A stretch of 23,062 nt of DNA from Clostridia bacterium (GCA_017473285.1 JAFULP010000055.1:1-23062), one strand, 5' to 3'; counted from the first letter of the stretch, positions 14,133-22,099 are shown. Numbers and translations are program-made. Notes: generated from the sequence alone by a model not told the origin.

Positions 14133-14855
14133 ATGAGATACGATATTGTACGACAAAAGCGTCGTTATGAAATGTTGGATAAAAATAGCAGAAATGAAGT
14201 GCTTAACTTAATTGAGTTTTTTGGTAGATACCAAATGCGAAATGATGGCAAAGTTACCAAACAATATGTTTATTATGATACTGATAACTTAGATTTGTAT
14301 AAAAGTGGTATTGCCTTATACCGAACTGTTGTAAATGGCAAACACACGCTTACAATGACGCTTGAGCGCTTGTATAATGAGGATAACAAGCATTTACAAA
14401 CTTACTCTAACAAGCGCAATGAAATTGAAATTGACTCTAATGATAGCATCTTTAAGTATCCTGAATTTTTACGAAACAGTTTTAAAAATATGTGGGACGG
14501 CTTTTTGAACCTTGACCCAGATTATTTGTTAAAAAAGTTAAAATTAACTTACAGCATCGAAACCACTAGCCACGAGTACAAACTTATCAATGGTACAGGC
14601 TTAAAAGCCACTTTGTCATTTGATAGTGACAAGTATATCAATCACTCCACCAAGAAAAAGGCAACCAGCCTATTCCTAACAGTTTATCAACATTCCCGTG
14701 AAGACACTAATGAGGAATATGAAAACCTTTTATCAAAGATTGAAAGATATTGCAAATCACTAACACGAATTAAGGAAAGCAAAGTTGACCTAGCCCGTGC
14801 TAAAACTAAAATAATTATTAAAGACACTAAAGCTAAGAAAAAGAAAAACGACTAA
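14133..14855 (+). CDS. Divergent CYTH-like (triphosphate tunnel) protein
   Basis: 240 residues. The region YVYYDTDNLDLYKSGIALYR (46-65), followed by GKHTLTMTLER, is a close match in pattern to the CYTH core (a YxDTpdl-LxxxGxxLRxR run followed by a TLTxK strand). KRNEIEI follows near residue 95, and the end has TRIKESKVDLAR, like the closing SK motif. However, the N-terminal ExExK signature is absent (the start reads RRYEMLDK), and the late acidic strand that usually reads ELELE is SLFLTVYQ here. Several metal-binding acids are therefore missing, so the protein may bind a polyphosphate or other ligand without catalysis. The C-terminus is Lys-rich. Start ATG has AAGGGG three bases upstream and AAGGAG further back. 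It is the second gene of the operon with the YugP peptidase. Confidence 0.55.
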   Translation: MRYDIVRQKRRYEMLDKNSRNEVLNLIEFFGRYQMRNDGKVTKQYVYYDTDNLDLYKSGIALYRTVVNGKHTLTMTLERLYNEDNKHLQTYSNKRNEIEIDSNDSIFKYPEFLRNSFKNMWDGFLNLDPDYLLKKLKLTYSIETTSHEYKLINGTGLKATLSFDSDKYINHSTKKKATSLFLTVYQHSREDTNEEYENLLSKIERYCKSLTRIKESKVDLARAKTKIIIKDTKAKKKKND

Positions 14856-14869
14856 AATTAATATTACAA

Positions 14870-14898
14870 AAAAAATTAAGCATTATGCTTAATTTTTT
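14870..14898. terminator. Bidirectional terminator
   Basis: A long stem (14870-14883 with 14885-14898) around AAGCAT-T-ATGCTT has A-runs on the left and T-runs on the right, so it works in both directions. It separates the convergent CYTH-like and lipoprotein genes. Confidence 0.85.
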
Positions 14899-14904
14899 GT
14901 TTTT

Positions 14905-16257
14905 TTATTCTTCAACTTCTGGAGCGTCGCCTTCGTTATACACTCCTAGCAATTTTGCTTCAACAGTTTCGCCGTCAAGTATGTTGCCAACTTTAATGCT
15001 ATACAAATAAGTATTGTCACCAGATGTTGCATACACATACAAATTATTTGCATCAATGTCGTAACTATAAGTTTCAATATTGTCAAGAGTAATTATTGTT
15101 TCTTGGGTTTTATTGCCATTTAACTTAAACTCATAACAATTGATACGCTTAATTGAGCCACCGTCATTAAAGTACATATAATTATTTTTGATTGCAATAA
15201 TATCCAACTTACTATCCGCAAGTGGCATTACATCACACTCGCCGCCAGCATTGTAAGTTAAATAATATGTTTTGTTGTCATTTTGAGCGATATAACCGCT
15301 GGTTTCGTTGTCTAGGAAATAGAAATTGGTATAAGAATTGTCACTAGTCAACTTTTCCTCAGCCAAACTGGTGATTGCATTTTTGGTTGCATCAATGCGG
15401 TAATAGTATGTGTAACTTGGATATTGTTCACGGCTAGCCTTGTAGTACAAGTGACCAAACTTGTAGTCTAGTAGTTCACAAGTAGCATAGTCGGTTGTTT
15501 TTTTGTACTCATCTCTACCTGTTGCAATATTATAATTATAGATTTCAATGTTTCCGTCATCATTTGTTTTGGTGTAGAAAATGTTTTTATAACTATCGCT
15601 TTCAAATACATCGTCAGCATCTCTAGGCAATGACACGCTTGTAACATCGCTTGCAATTTCCGTTACACTAAATTTATCAAAACAATTTACACGCTTTAAT
15701 GTTCCGTCTTCATTGATAACCAAATACACTTTGCCTTCAGCGTAATAAAATTCAAAATCAATGTTTGTCGCATCAACTTTTGCTTGATACACAGTTTCAG
15801 CCTTTCCGCCAGTAATTTTAATGCGTCTAAATTCAATTTTGCTAGTTTGCAATTCACCTTTTTTATTAACTTCTGTTATAGGTGTAGTGTAGTAAATATG
15901 ATTGCCAAATACATATAGGCTAGTAGTTTCAAACCCAACCAAATTGCTACTAAGTTTTTCAGCACCCGATACCGAGCCGTTATCATCATAGTCCAATTCG
16001 CCATTAGCGTTTAGTTTAGCACGATACAATCCCGCCACATCAAACTTTGTATCCAAATTGTCCTTAGTATAAGTTTGATAACTTGTATATCCGTTTACAA
16101 AATACACATAGTCACCACGAGTTACTACCATACCGCCGTTGCCATTGCTTGCAATGCTTGTGTCCACAGTTTCCTTTTTACCGCCACCACAACCTGCCAA
16201 GCCTAATGTAACAACGCACAATAGTAAGCATAATGTAAATGTAATAAATTTCTTCAT
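14905..16257 (-). CDS. Lipoprotein with propeller-like repeats (DUF5050-like)
   Basis: 450 residues. The signal peptide has a hydrophobic core and lipobox LAGC, so Cys23 would carry the lipid anchor on the outer face of the membrane. The rest is made of repeated strands such as YVYFVNGY, NHIYYTTP, GHLYYKAS, NYMYFNDGG and NNLYVYATSG, each followed by a charged turn. This is the pattern of beta-propeller blades seen in DUF5050 proteins of Clostridia. No catalytic motif is seen, and its function is not known; such proteins are usually binding scaffolds. Start: ATG with GAGG six bases upstream. It has its own promoter and shares a terminator with the convergent operon. Confidence 0.8.
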   Translation of the reverse strand: MKKFITFTLCLLLCVVTLGLAGCGGGKKETVDTSIASNGNGGMVVTRGDYVYFVNGYTSYQTYTKDNLDTKFDVAGLYRAKLNANGELDYDDNGSVSGAEKLSSNLVGFETTSLYVFGNHIYYTTPITEVNKKGELQTSKIEFRRIKITGGKAETVYQAKVDATNIDFEFYYAEGKVYLVINEDGTLKRVNCFDKFSVTEIASDVTSVSLPRDADDVFESDSYKNIFYTKTNDDGNIEIYNYNIATGRDEYKKTTDYATCELLDYKFGHLYYKASREQYPSYTYYYRIDATKNAITSLAEEKLTSDNSYTNFYFLDNETSGYIAQNDNKTYYLTYNAGGECDVMPLADSKLDIIAIKNNYMYFNDGGSIKRINCYEFKLNGNKTQETIITLDNIETYSYDIDANNLYVYATSGDNTYLYSIKVGNILDGETVEAKLLGVYNEGDAPEVEE

Positions 16258-16297
16258 TTTAATCCTCGCATATAATTATTGCCATTTTTATGTGATA

Positions 16298-16327
16298 ATA
16301 ATACCACGACTTAACAATCTTTGTCAA
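16298..16327 (-). promoter_or_regulatory. Promoter of the lipoprotein gene
   Basis: TTGACA (16327-16322), an 18-base spacer and TATTAT (16303-16298). The -10 lies inside GTGGTATTATTATCAC, a partly symmetrical stretch. Confidence 0.62.
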
Positions 16328-16424
16328 TTATATTAAGCAAACTTTTTCCACAAAACAACTTTTATACCAAAACTTTTTAACCATTTGTGCTAAAACATCA
16401 AAAAAACATTATATACGATTAATT

Positions 16425-16441
16425 TTGACAATGTTTGTCAA
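16425..16441. promoter_or_regulatory. Inverted repeat, possible operator
   Basis: TTGACAA-TGT-TTGTCAA, two perfect seven-base arms. TATAAT boxes lie about 22 bases outside it on each strand (plus 16463-16468; minus near 16409), which is symmetrical but too far for normal -35/-10 spacing. It sits between the divergent lipoprotein gene and the gene at 16555. A regulator site or an overlapping pair of -35 boxes are both possible. Confidence 0.45.
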
Positions 16442-16554
16442 TTTTTTTACTCATTTATACTATATAATTATAGGAAGCAAAGATTAATAGTTACAACCTA
16501 CATCTATTAACTTAACACAATCCGCTTTCAAATTATATATTATACGAGGTGTTT

Positions 16555-17799
16555 ATGTTTTGTAAAACAATTATATTATCCAACAGTCAAAATTTAAGTA
16601 GTAATTCGCCTAAGGGAATACTAACTTTGTCCAAAGAAAATAATAGCGTTAAAGGTAAAATTAGATTGTATAATCTTTCCTCACTTCCAATGGATACTAA
16701 GGTGGGATTATATATTAACGAAAAAGTACATATATGCAAAATAACTAAAAAGCCTCATCATTATGAATTTGATTTAAATGAAAATGTGGATATAACTCAA
16801 AGCATATATTGTGCAATTATTGACAATAGCGACAATAGCAAAACTGTTTTGCTTGAAGGCGGAAGTTTTAATGGCTTTTATTTTACTGACTCGCCTTTTG
16901 ATGCCGTTTTGGAAGCCAAAGATGAACAATTGGAAAAAGACATTGATAATGCGTTAAAAGATATGGACAATGAGTGTAAAAATTGCAATTGCGCCAACTG
17001 TGAGTATAAAAAATATTTTTACCAGCACTATTCTAGCCCAAACAATCAAATTGAGCATTTAAGTGATGATAATTTAAATATTGCAAACAATGCAATCTCC
17101 AGTGAAAACAATTGTGACGATACTAATTGCGTTAAGGCTTCAAATGAAGTTGAAGATGACATATTGGACGATATGCAATCGCAAGTGATTGATAATCTTG
17201 AAAATGAAGCAATTGAAAGCATTAAAAATATCCCGCTAAGCACTAGCGATATTACAAATTCAACTACGCTTAAAAATGAAGATATTAAAAATTCGGCTAT
17301 GTCTGGAAATAATGATGTTAACCCTTCAACTGCTCCTGAAAATAACGATGGTACTAATTTGTTCACACCCGAAAATGACGACATTGCACCAACAAATAAA
17401 CCCGATTGCGTAAAATCGCAACAAGAACTTGGAGATGGACAAAATGAGTTATCACAACAAAATCAAACTGACTTTTTAAACGACATCATATATCAACTAG
17501 ATGAGATGTTGATTAAGTATCCTCAAGACGAAATATTAAACAATATTATCCCCAACTCCCGCTTTGTTCGTGTGAACGGCGAAAGTCCTTATGTATTAGG
17601 TGTAATATATGAAGATAACCAACTAAAATACATTGCCTATGGTGTTCCCGCCAAATACAACACTTTGCCACCAAGTGACTTGGGTAATCACTATCAATGG
17701 CTACCGCTTAATCCAAGGGATGTGATGAGCGACGGATATTTTATGATATATCAAAACGCCCTTAATGGCACGCTAGTTGAAATTGAATTTGAAAATTAA
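16555..17799 (+). CDS. Unknown two-domain protein with a disordered centre
   Basis: 414 residues, family not recognised. The N-terminal domain (about 1-115) is beta-rich, with GILTLSKENNSVKGKIRLY, VGLYINEKVHICKI and SIYCAIIDNS. A Cys cluster, CKNCNCANC (Cys 141, 144, 146, 149), follows and could bind metal. Residues 160-300 are Asn/Asp/Ser/Glu-rich and look disordered. The C-terminal domain (about 335-414) has FVRVNGESPYVLGVIYED, IAYGVP, QWLPLNPRD and GYFMIYQNALNG, and looks like a small globular ligand- or protein-binding domain. No signal peptide or membrane segment is seen, so it is cytoplasmic. Start: ATG at 16555, because CGAGGTG stands three bases upstream; a GTG two codons earlier is inside that site. 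The leader is long if transcription starts at the TATAAT near 16463. Confidence 0.8.
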   Translation: MFCKTIILSNSQNLSSNSPKGILTLSKENNSVKGKIRLYNLSSLPMDTKVGLYINEKVHICKITKKPHHYEFDLNENVDITQSIYCAIIDNSDNSKTVLLEGGSFNGFYFTDSPFDAVLEAKDEQLEKDIDNALKDMDNECKNCNCANCEYKKYFYQHYSSPNNQIEHLSDDNLNIANNAISSENNCDDTNCVKASNEVEDDILDDMQSQVIDNLENEAIESIKNIPLSTSDITNSTTLKNEDIKNSAMSGNNDVNPSTAPENNDGTNLFTPENDDIAPTNKPDCVKSQQELGDGQNELSQQNQTDFLNDIIYQLDEMLIKYPQDEILNNIIPNSRFVRVNGESPYVLGVIYEDNQLKYIAYGVPAKYNTLPPSDLGNHYQWLPLNPRDVMSDGYFMIYQNALNGTLVEIEFEN

Positions 17800-17817
17800 T
17801 TTTTGTAAAACCCATCA

Positions 17818-17847
17818 AAAAAATAGGAAACCACTTTCCTATTTTTT
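17818..17847. terminator. Bidirectional terminator
   Basis: A perfect 13-pair stem (17818-17830 with 17835-17847) with loop CCAC, A-run on the left and T-run on the right. It serves the convergent genes ending at 17799 and 17857. Confidence 0.88.
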
Positions 17848-17856
17848 ATTATCAAT

Positions 17857-19281
17857 TTAAGATTTTAGCAATTCATTATTTGTTTCGTTTAATGCTTTAT
17901 TGTCATTGTTGTTAATGGCATTATTTAAATTTTCATCTTCGACGCCATTATAACAAAGAGTAAAACATTGGATTGCAAACACATAAATATATCTTGCACT
18001 TATTCCGCCAAGCGAACATAGCATACCCGCTATAATTACTAATGGCATAAAATTGTACACTTTTGCTTTTTTAATAAAAGGCATAACCGCCACCACTAAT
18101 ATTGCTAGCATTATTAAAACGCTTAATATTCCATACCTATACACATATTCAATAGGCATACAATGTGCAGCAGTGCCAGTAACAGCATAATCACCTGTAA
18201 CGCCTACTCCAAACAATGCAATCTGCCATGAACTAAATATTTTATCTACATATGCAACCCACAACTCGCTTCTTCCAGTGGTTAAGTTGGACATTGTTTC
18301 ACTACTAGTTGTAGTCGAGCCACTATCAAATGCGCTAGAAAACCTATAAAACATAGCATCCACATATTTCCAGCACACAATGCACGCCACCAATACCGCA
18401 CCCAAATAATACACCAATTCAAGTAAATGCTTATAATTTTTTGTTTTGATGCTAATTATAACATTTTCAATTGCCACATATAGCCCAAACAAGCCAATAA
18501 TCATGCAAGTAGCCTTTGATATTGTCATTAAACTAAAAATCATAAATACACTAAGCCCGCCAAAATAAATATATTTATTGATTAAATTCTTTTTGTACAA
18601 AATAAACATACTTACTATAGCGCAAATCAATGCCAAGCCTGTAAAGTTAGGGTCAAGATTAAACAAACTAAATCTTTCAACTGTTCCTTTTGAATAATCA
18701 TTAGTAATTAACACATCATTTCCACCACCAAGCGCCTTGGCGATAAGGAATAATACACATACTACCGCCACCGATGTAGCAAATAATATAAGGATATCTT
18801 TAATCTTTATTTGTTTTATGTACCACACTGCAAGTAGTAATGTAGCAAACATCCCTAAACGCATAACTTGGGATGAAAACTTATAACTTTCTGCCAGTGG
18901 CAATACTAACAACAAGCACAATACTATGAATAGCGAAACTAGTGTTATAAATCTCCAATCCTTGCAATTAATTTTTTTGTTAACAATACCCATTGCCATT
19001 TGGATTAACAATATAACAATATATTCCCACATAAGCATATGCATACCAAACATTGAAATATATGGCACATTCAAGCCAATTAGCAATATCCACACTATTG
19101 AATCTGCCGAAAATTCCAACGCCATATACATTGCACACAATGCAACTGCCAAATATCCAAAACTTGGGCTTAAAAATGTCAAAAACAAAACGCCCAATAT
19201 TATTGACATTTTAATAAATTTAGTTTTTAAACTTCTACCTCGTAAAAACTTAAATACTATAGTATTCTTAATACTTTCCAT
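17857..19281 (-). CDS. O-antigen-ligase/Wzy-like polytopic membrane protein
   Basis: 474 residues with about ten to twelve membrane segments over most of the length. The middle has LDPNFTGLALICAIVSMFI, and a larger outside loop (about 310-385) holds TTGRSELWVAYVDKIFSSW and LFGVGVTGDY. The order of a loop with a GRxxLW motif, a G-h-G turn and a later His (TAAHCMPIEYVYRYG) is the pattern of the O-antigen ligase / Wzy_C family (PF04932). These enzymes polymerise or ligate undecaprenyl-linked glycans outside the membrane. In a Gram-positive background the likely substrate is a capsule or wall glycan. The tail is Asn-rich and cytoplasmic. Start: ATG with AGAGAG about six bases upstream. No other capsule genes adjoin it. 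Confidence 0.78.
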   Translation of the reverse strand: MESIKNTIVFKFLRGRSLKTKFIKMSIILGVLFLTFLSPSFGYLAVALCAMYMALEFSADSIVWILLIGLNVPYISMFGMHMLMWEYIVILLIQMAMGIVNKKINCKDWRFITLVSLFIVLCLLLVLPLAESYKFSSQVMRLGMFATLLLAVWYIKQIKIKDILILFATSVAVVCVLFLIAKALGGGNDVLITNDYSKGTVERFSLFNLDPNFTGLALICAIVSMFILYKKNLINKYIYFGGLSVFMIFSLMTISKATCMIIGLFGLYVAIENVIISIKTKNYKHLLELVYYLGAVLVACIVCWKYVDAMFYRFSSAFDSGSTTTSSETMSNLTTGRSELWVAYVDKIFSSWQIALFGVGVTGDYAVTGTAAHCMPIEYVYRYGILSVLIMLAILVVAVMPFIKKAKVYNFMPLVIIAGMLCSLGGISARYIYVFAIQCFTLCYNGVEDENLNNAINNNDNKALNETNNELLKS

Positions 19282-19311
19282 AACACTCTCTTTTGTTATA
19301 CATTTAACCTT

Positions 19312-19340
19312 ATTGTATCAAAAACAAAAAAATATAGCAA
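19312..19340 (-). promoter_or_regulatory. Promoter of the O-antigen-ligase-like gene
   Basis: TTGCTA (19340-19335), a 17-base spacer ending in TGA and TACAAT (19317-19312), an extended -10 form. The -35 box lies in one arm of the inverted repeat at 19329-19366. Confidence 0.6.
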
Positions 19341-19366
19341 CTATATCAATCAAATTGCTATATTTT
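19329..19366. promoter_or_regulatory. 12-bp inverted repeat overlapping a -35 box
   Basis: AAAATATAGCAA (19329-19340) and TTGCTATATTTT (19355-19366) are perfectly inverted over a 14-base loop. On the minus strand a T-run follows, so it could act as a second terminator for the ABC operon. Because one arm contains the -35 box, it could also be an operator. Confidence 0.5.
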
Positions 19367-19454
19367 AACATTTTATGCACTAATTTTATGTTTATAAATC
19401 TTGTATTAGATATATAAGTATTATCTTTAGCCTAATGAACTCGTCACAAAAAAC

Positions 19455-19473
19455 ACACTCGCTTAAGGAGTGT
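19455..19473 (-). terminator. Terminator of the ABC transporter operon
   Basis: ACACTC (19455-19460) pairs with GAGTGT (19468-19473) over a seven-base loop. On the minus strand it is followed by G and six T. It lies 12 bases beyond the permease stop. Confidence 0.72.
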
Positions 19474-19485
19474 ATTTTTATTATT

Positions 19486-20271
19486 TTAATATAAATCTCT
19501 CTTGTTTAAAATTAGTGTGGATAACGCACCAAATGCCACACCAAGTATTGCACCGCCAACAAGGCACATAACCAAATTAAATATTCCTGAATTTAATGGA
19601 GCGGTCATCATTGCAATTGGGTAAAAAAGAATTCCTGCCGCAAACGAACCAATAATTGAAAGCCATAATTTTTGTTTAAAGAACACCGCCACCACAATAT
19701 ATAGTGGAACGAAAATAGCCATCAAGAATATCTTTGAAACTAAGCAAGCAAAAACATTTAATATTGTTGCACTGCCCAATGCAAACGATAATCCTGATAT
19801 AAGCCCCGCAACCAAAGCACCTAAAACATAAGCAACAATCATACAAGCGCCACTAATAAAGCCCACAATAGACTTTGATATAACATAATCAACTTTCTTT
19901 GGGTGAACTGTAAAAATGCTTTTGTTATAACCACTACTGTAATCATGCGATATAAAAATTGAAACCATAATAGCAACGAAGATAAATACCATGTTGATAT
20001 TGCACATCGTAGCCAAATCCATTAGCCCCGCACCCGAATTTGCTCCACTAATTGCTTCAACCACTTGCCATACATTTGTAAATGTTTGAGCATCGGCGGC
20101 TTCGTTTGCCCCTGTCATTGTTAGCACCAGTGCAGGAATAATTGCCGAAACAAATATCATTATATAAAATAACGGTGTGTGAAACAATCTGTAAAAGTCA
20201 ACCTTAATCATCGACTTTAAGCGTTTGCCAAAACTTGGAGATTCAAATTTAAGTTTGTTTGAATTTTGCAT
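19486..20271 (-). CDS. ABC-2 family permease subunit
   Basis: 261 residues with six predicted membrane segments (about 31-52, 93-108, 130-158, 165-190, 196-223, 229-252). A cytoplasmic N-terminal stretch holds FYRLFHTPLFYIM, typical of ABC-2 permeases that carry an RLxxSxxF-like coupling helix. The motif HDYSSGYNKSIFTVHPKK after the second segment is the usual coupling loop of this family. It would form a homodimer with two copies of the ATPase coded just upstream. Start ATG at 20271 comes one base after the ATPase stop, and the ribosome site AGGAGG lies within the end of the ATPase gene. Substrate is unknown; peptide or lipid export or antibiotic immunity are common for such pairs. Confidence 0.88.
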   Translation of the reverse strand: MQNSNKLKFESPSFGKRLKSMIKVDFYRLFHTPLFYIMIFVSAIIPALVLTMTGANEAADAQTFTNVWQVVEAISGANSGAGLMDLATMCNINMVFIFVAIMVSIFISHDYSSGYNKSIFTVHPKKVDYVISKSIVGFISGACMIVAYVLGALVAGLISGLSFALGSATILNVFACLVSKIFLMAIFVPLYIVVAVFFKQKLWLSIIGSFAAGILFYPIAMMTAPLNSGIFNLVMCLVGGAILGVAFGALSTLILNKRDLY

Positions 20272-20272
20272 A

Positions 20273-21181
20273 TTATTTACCCTCCTTACTTTGTGCTTTC
20301 ATAAGGTCAAGATAATATTCTTCAAGACCAATTTTATTTTTCTTAATCTCATTTATGATTACACCATTTTTATATAGATAATCTACAATTTTTTCTGGTT
20401 GTTCTTCATCATAAACAAGTATTTTATCTTCTTCTTGTTCAACCCTTGCATAATTCTTTCTAAGCAAACTTAATGCCTTGTCCTTATCTTCACAATTCAA
20501 GCCTACATAATTACGACATCTACTTTCCATTTCCTCCGCCGTTATTTCCTGTATCATCTTGCCACGACGGATAATCCCATAATGTGTGGCAATTTTTTCA
20601 AGTTCGCCCAAAATGTGACTTGAAATTAAAACTGTTGCAGAATAATTTTTTGTAATATCCACAAGAATTTCTCTCATTATTCTCATACCATCAGCATCAA
20701 GCCCATTAATTGGCTCATCCAATATAAGCAACGCAGGGTCGCCAATAAGTGACATTGCAATACCAATTCTTTGCTTCATTCCAAGTGAAAGATTTTTAAA
20801 CTTATTGCTCGCCGAGCCTTCCATTCTTACAATTTTTAGCACTCTTCTAATTTCTTCTTCTGGATTTTGTAGATTTAAATTTAAGGCTTGCATCATCAAG
20901 TTTGTCCAAACACTTGAATTTGGAAAGCATCCTGGATTTTCAATTAAAGCACCAACTCTTGCTCTCACGCCAGGGTCTGTATAATCTTTGCCAAACAATT
21001 TAATTTCCCCATCGGTTGGCACAAGAAGGCCACAAATAAGTTTTTCCGTAGTAGATTTTCCACTTCCATTTTCGCCAATAAAACCATATATCGAACCAAC
21101 AGGAACAGTCATATTAAACCCATCTAAAGCATTCATACCCTTAAATGACTTTTTAAGATTTCTAATCTCAATTGCATTCAT
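20273..21181 (-). CDS. ABC transporter ATP-binding protein
   Basis: 302 residues. Walker A GENGSGKST (36-44), signature LSLGMKQR (131-138), Walker B LLILDEP (151-157) followed by NGLDADG, and H-loop His at 189 in ISSHILGELE are all present. The signature has LSLGM rather than LSGGQ, a known variant in BcrA/CcmA-like exporters (COG1131). A C-terminal regulatory-type extension (about 220-302) ends in NEIKKNKIGLEEYYLDLM, typical of these drug- or peptide-exporter ATPases. First gene of a two-gene operon with the permease. Start: ATG with AAGGAG nine bases upstream. Confidence 0.94.
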   Translation of the reverse strand: MNAIEIRNLKKSFKGMNALDGFNMTVPVGSIYGFIGENGSGKSTTEKLICGLLVPTDGEIKLFGKDYTDPGVRARVGALIENPGCFPNSSVWTNLMMQALNLNLQNPEEEIRRVLKIVRMEGSASNKFKNLSLGMKQRIGIAMSLIGDPALLILDEPINGLDADGMRIMREILVDITKNYSATVLISSHILGELEKIATHYGIIRRGKMIQEITAEEMESRCRNYVGLNCEDKDKALSLLRKNYARVEQEEDKILVYDEEQPEKIVDYLYKNGVIINEIKKNKIGLEEYYLDLMKAQSKEGK

Positions 21182-21218
21182 TTATTTTACTCCTTTTTAT
21201 ATTATTTTTACTATTTTT

Positions 21219-21227
21219 AGTATATCA
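21219..21227 (-). promoter_or_regulatory. Extended -10 promoter of the ABC operon
   Basis: TGATATACT, extended -10 form with one mismatch in the box, about 37 bases before the ATG. No clear -35 box. Confidence 0.42.
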
Positions 21228-21298
21228 AATATTATGTTAAAATTCGTTGAATAAAATGTTAATGTTTTGTAAAATTTTTGTAAACACACCCTAAAAAA

Positions 21299-21323
21299 AG
21301 AGAAGATTTTAGATTTCTTCTCT
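21299..21323 (-). terminator. Terminator, copy 1 of a duplicated unit
   Basis: AGAGAAGA (21299-21306) pairs with TCTTCTCT (21316-21323); seven T follow on the minus strand. A stretch of 26 bases (21299-21324) is identical to 22861-22886. No intact gene ends just upstream of it. Confidence 0.72.
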
Positions 21324-21330
21324 CACTTTC

Positions 21331-21393
21331 TTAGTTATTGCTTGTTAGGTCTTTGTTTTTGGTGCCACCGCAAGGTGAAACACCGAAAAAGCC
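21331..21393 (-). pseudogene. Fragment of a gene end (copy of the gene at 22894)
   Basis: A 20-codon open tail ending in TKNKDLTSNN and TAA. The partial gene at the right edge ends in AKNKDLKSNN and TAA, followed by the same terminator. Immediately upstream in this frame is a TAA (21396-21394), so only the tail survives. The sequence above it (to about 21500) has more G+C than its surroundings and no long frame. Confidence 0.6.
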
Positions 21394-21545
21394 TTATTTT
21401 ATATCGCCTTTGGCGATGGCGTTCGCTTCTCTCGGCTTAAGGGTTTTTAAGGGGTGCCAATGCCATTTTGAGTCTGCTCCTTATCCTGCTCCCCAAAATT
21501 TATTGTAATTTTTTGTCGAAATCGTCTTTTCGAGCAATAAAGTTA
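21394..21545. other. G+C-richer non-coding island
   Basis: This stretch contrasts with its A+T-rich surroundings and contains a perfect hairpin, ATCGCC-TTT-GGCGAT (21403-21417). All six frames are broken by stops within a few tens of codons. A ribosome-site-like AAGGAG and an ATG on the minus strand (near 21464) lead only to a nine-codon frame. It looks like decayed mobile or duplicated sequence. It shares the general pattern TTCGCTT...TTTAAGGGG with 22198-22235. Confidence 0.4.
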
Positions 21546-21578
21546 TATTGCAACTTCAAACAAATTTGAATTTATGCA

Positions 21579-21684
21579 CTTGCAAAAATGCAAGTACATT
21601 TTTGTTTACACAAAAGCAATATGTTTTGGTACGGGCGAAAGTTTTGCCAAAAGTTTATAAACAAGTTTACACTTTGGCAAGCCC
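21579..21684. other. Two strong stem-loops with no gene
   Basis: First, ACTTGCA-AAAA-TGCAAGT (21579-21596) followed by ACATTTTTG. Second, a long imperfect stem with GGGC/GCCC closing (21633-21636, 21681-21684), TTGCCAAA/TTTGGCAA (21644-21651, 21673-21680) and an inner TAAAC/GTTTA hairpin. They could be a small RNA, an inverted-repeat element or chance. An open frame of 65 codons across them runs into a terminator and has no ribosome site, so I do not call it. Confidence 0.4.
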
Positions 21685-21698
21685 TTTCTACTACATAA

Positions 21699-21733
21699 AA
21701 AACACCCAAACTTTAACTTTGTTTGAGTGTTTT
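21699..21733 (-). terminator. Terminator of the 117-residue gene
   Basis: A 13-position stem (21699-21711 with 21721-21733, one mismatch) over a nine-base loop; six T follow on the minus strand. It begins 12 bases beyond the stop. Confidence 0.75.
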
Positions 21734-21745
21734 AAAAAATTATAA

Positions 21746-22099
21746 TTATTTACTTAAAATATCTTCTTCGCTAGATGGTTGTTGATTTGCATTTTCTCTT
21801 TCTTTTCTCTTCATTTCTGCAAATGCTTTTAAATATGCTTTTGTTGTATATCTTTCTTGTTCTTGTTGGCTTTGTAATTGGATAACCATATCAACTCTTG
21901 ACATTTTGTCTCTATCATCATACTCAGCTCTAGTTTCTTCTAATAATGCACTTGAACAAAATATAGGATATTTTTGGTGATCAAATAAATCTGTAACAAC
22001 TAACATATAGTCATTACCTTCTCTTTTTTCTTTGTTATTTAACCAACCTATATATTCAGGAAATTCATAATCATCTCTAAATTGTTTTTCTTTAATCAT
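21746..22099 (-). CDS. Unknown small acidic/charged protein
   Basis: 117 residues, no family recognised. The N-terminal half has FPEYIGWLNNKEKREGNDYMLVV and DLFDHQKYPIFCSS, which suggests a small folded domain with a beta hairpin. The C-terminal half (about 65-110) is a charged helix (DKMSRVDMVIQLQSQQEQER, KAFAEMKRKEREN). No membrane segment or signal. Start: ATG with AAGGAGA eight bases upstream, plus a good promoter and its own terminator, so this is very likely a real gene. It shares the opening residues MIK and a similar promoter with the next gene, but I see no real sequence similarity between the two proteins. Confidence 0.72.
   Translation of the reverse strand: MIKEKQFRDDYEFPEYIGWLNNKEKREGNDYMLVVTDLFDHQKYPIFCSSALLEETRAEYDDRDKMSRVDMVIQLQSQQEQERYTTKAYLKAFAEMKRKERENANQQPSSEEDILSK

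Noticed and set aside
21548..21745. A 65-codon plus-strand frame between the ABC operon and the 117-residue gene
   Set aside because: No ribosome site, it passes through two stem-loops and a terminator, and its product has no pattern of a protein.
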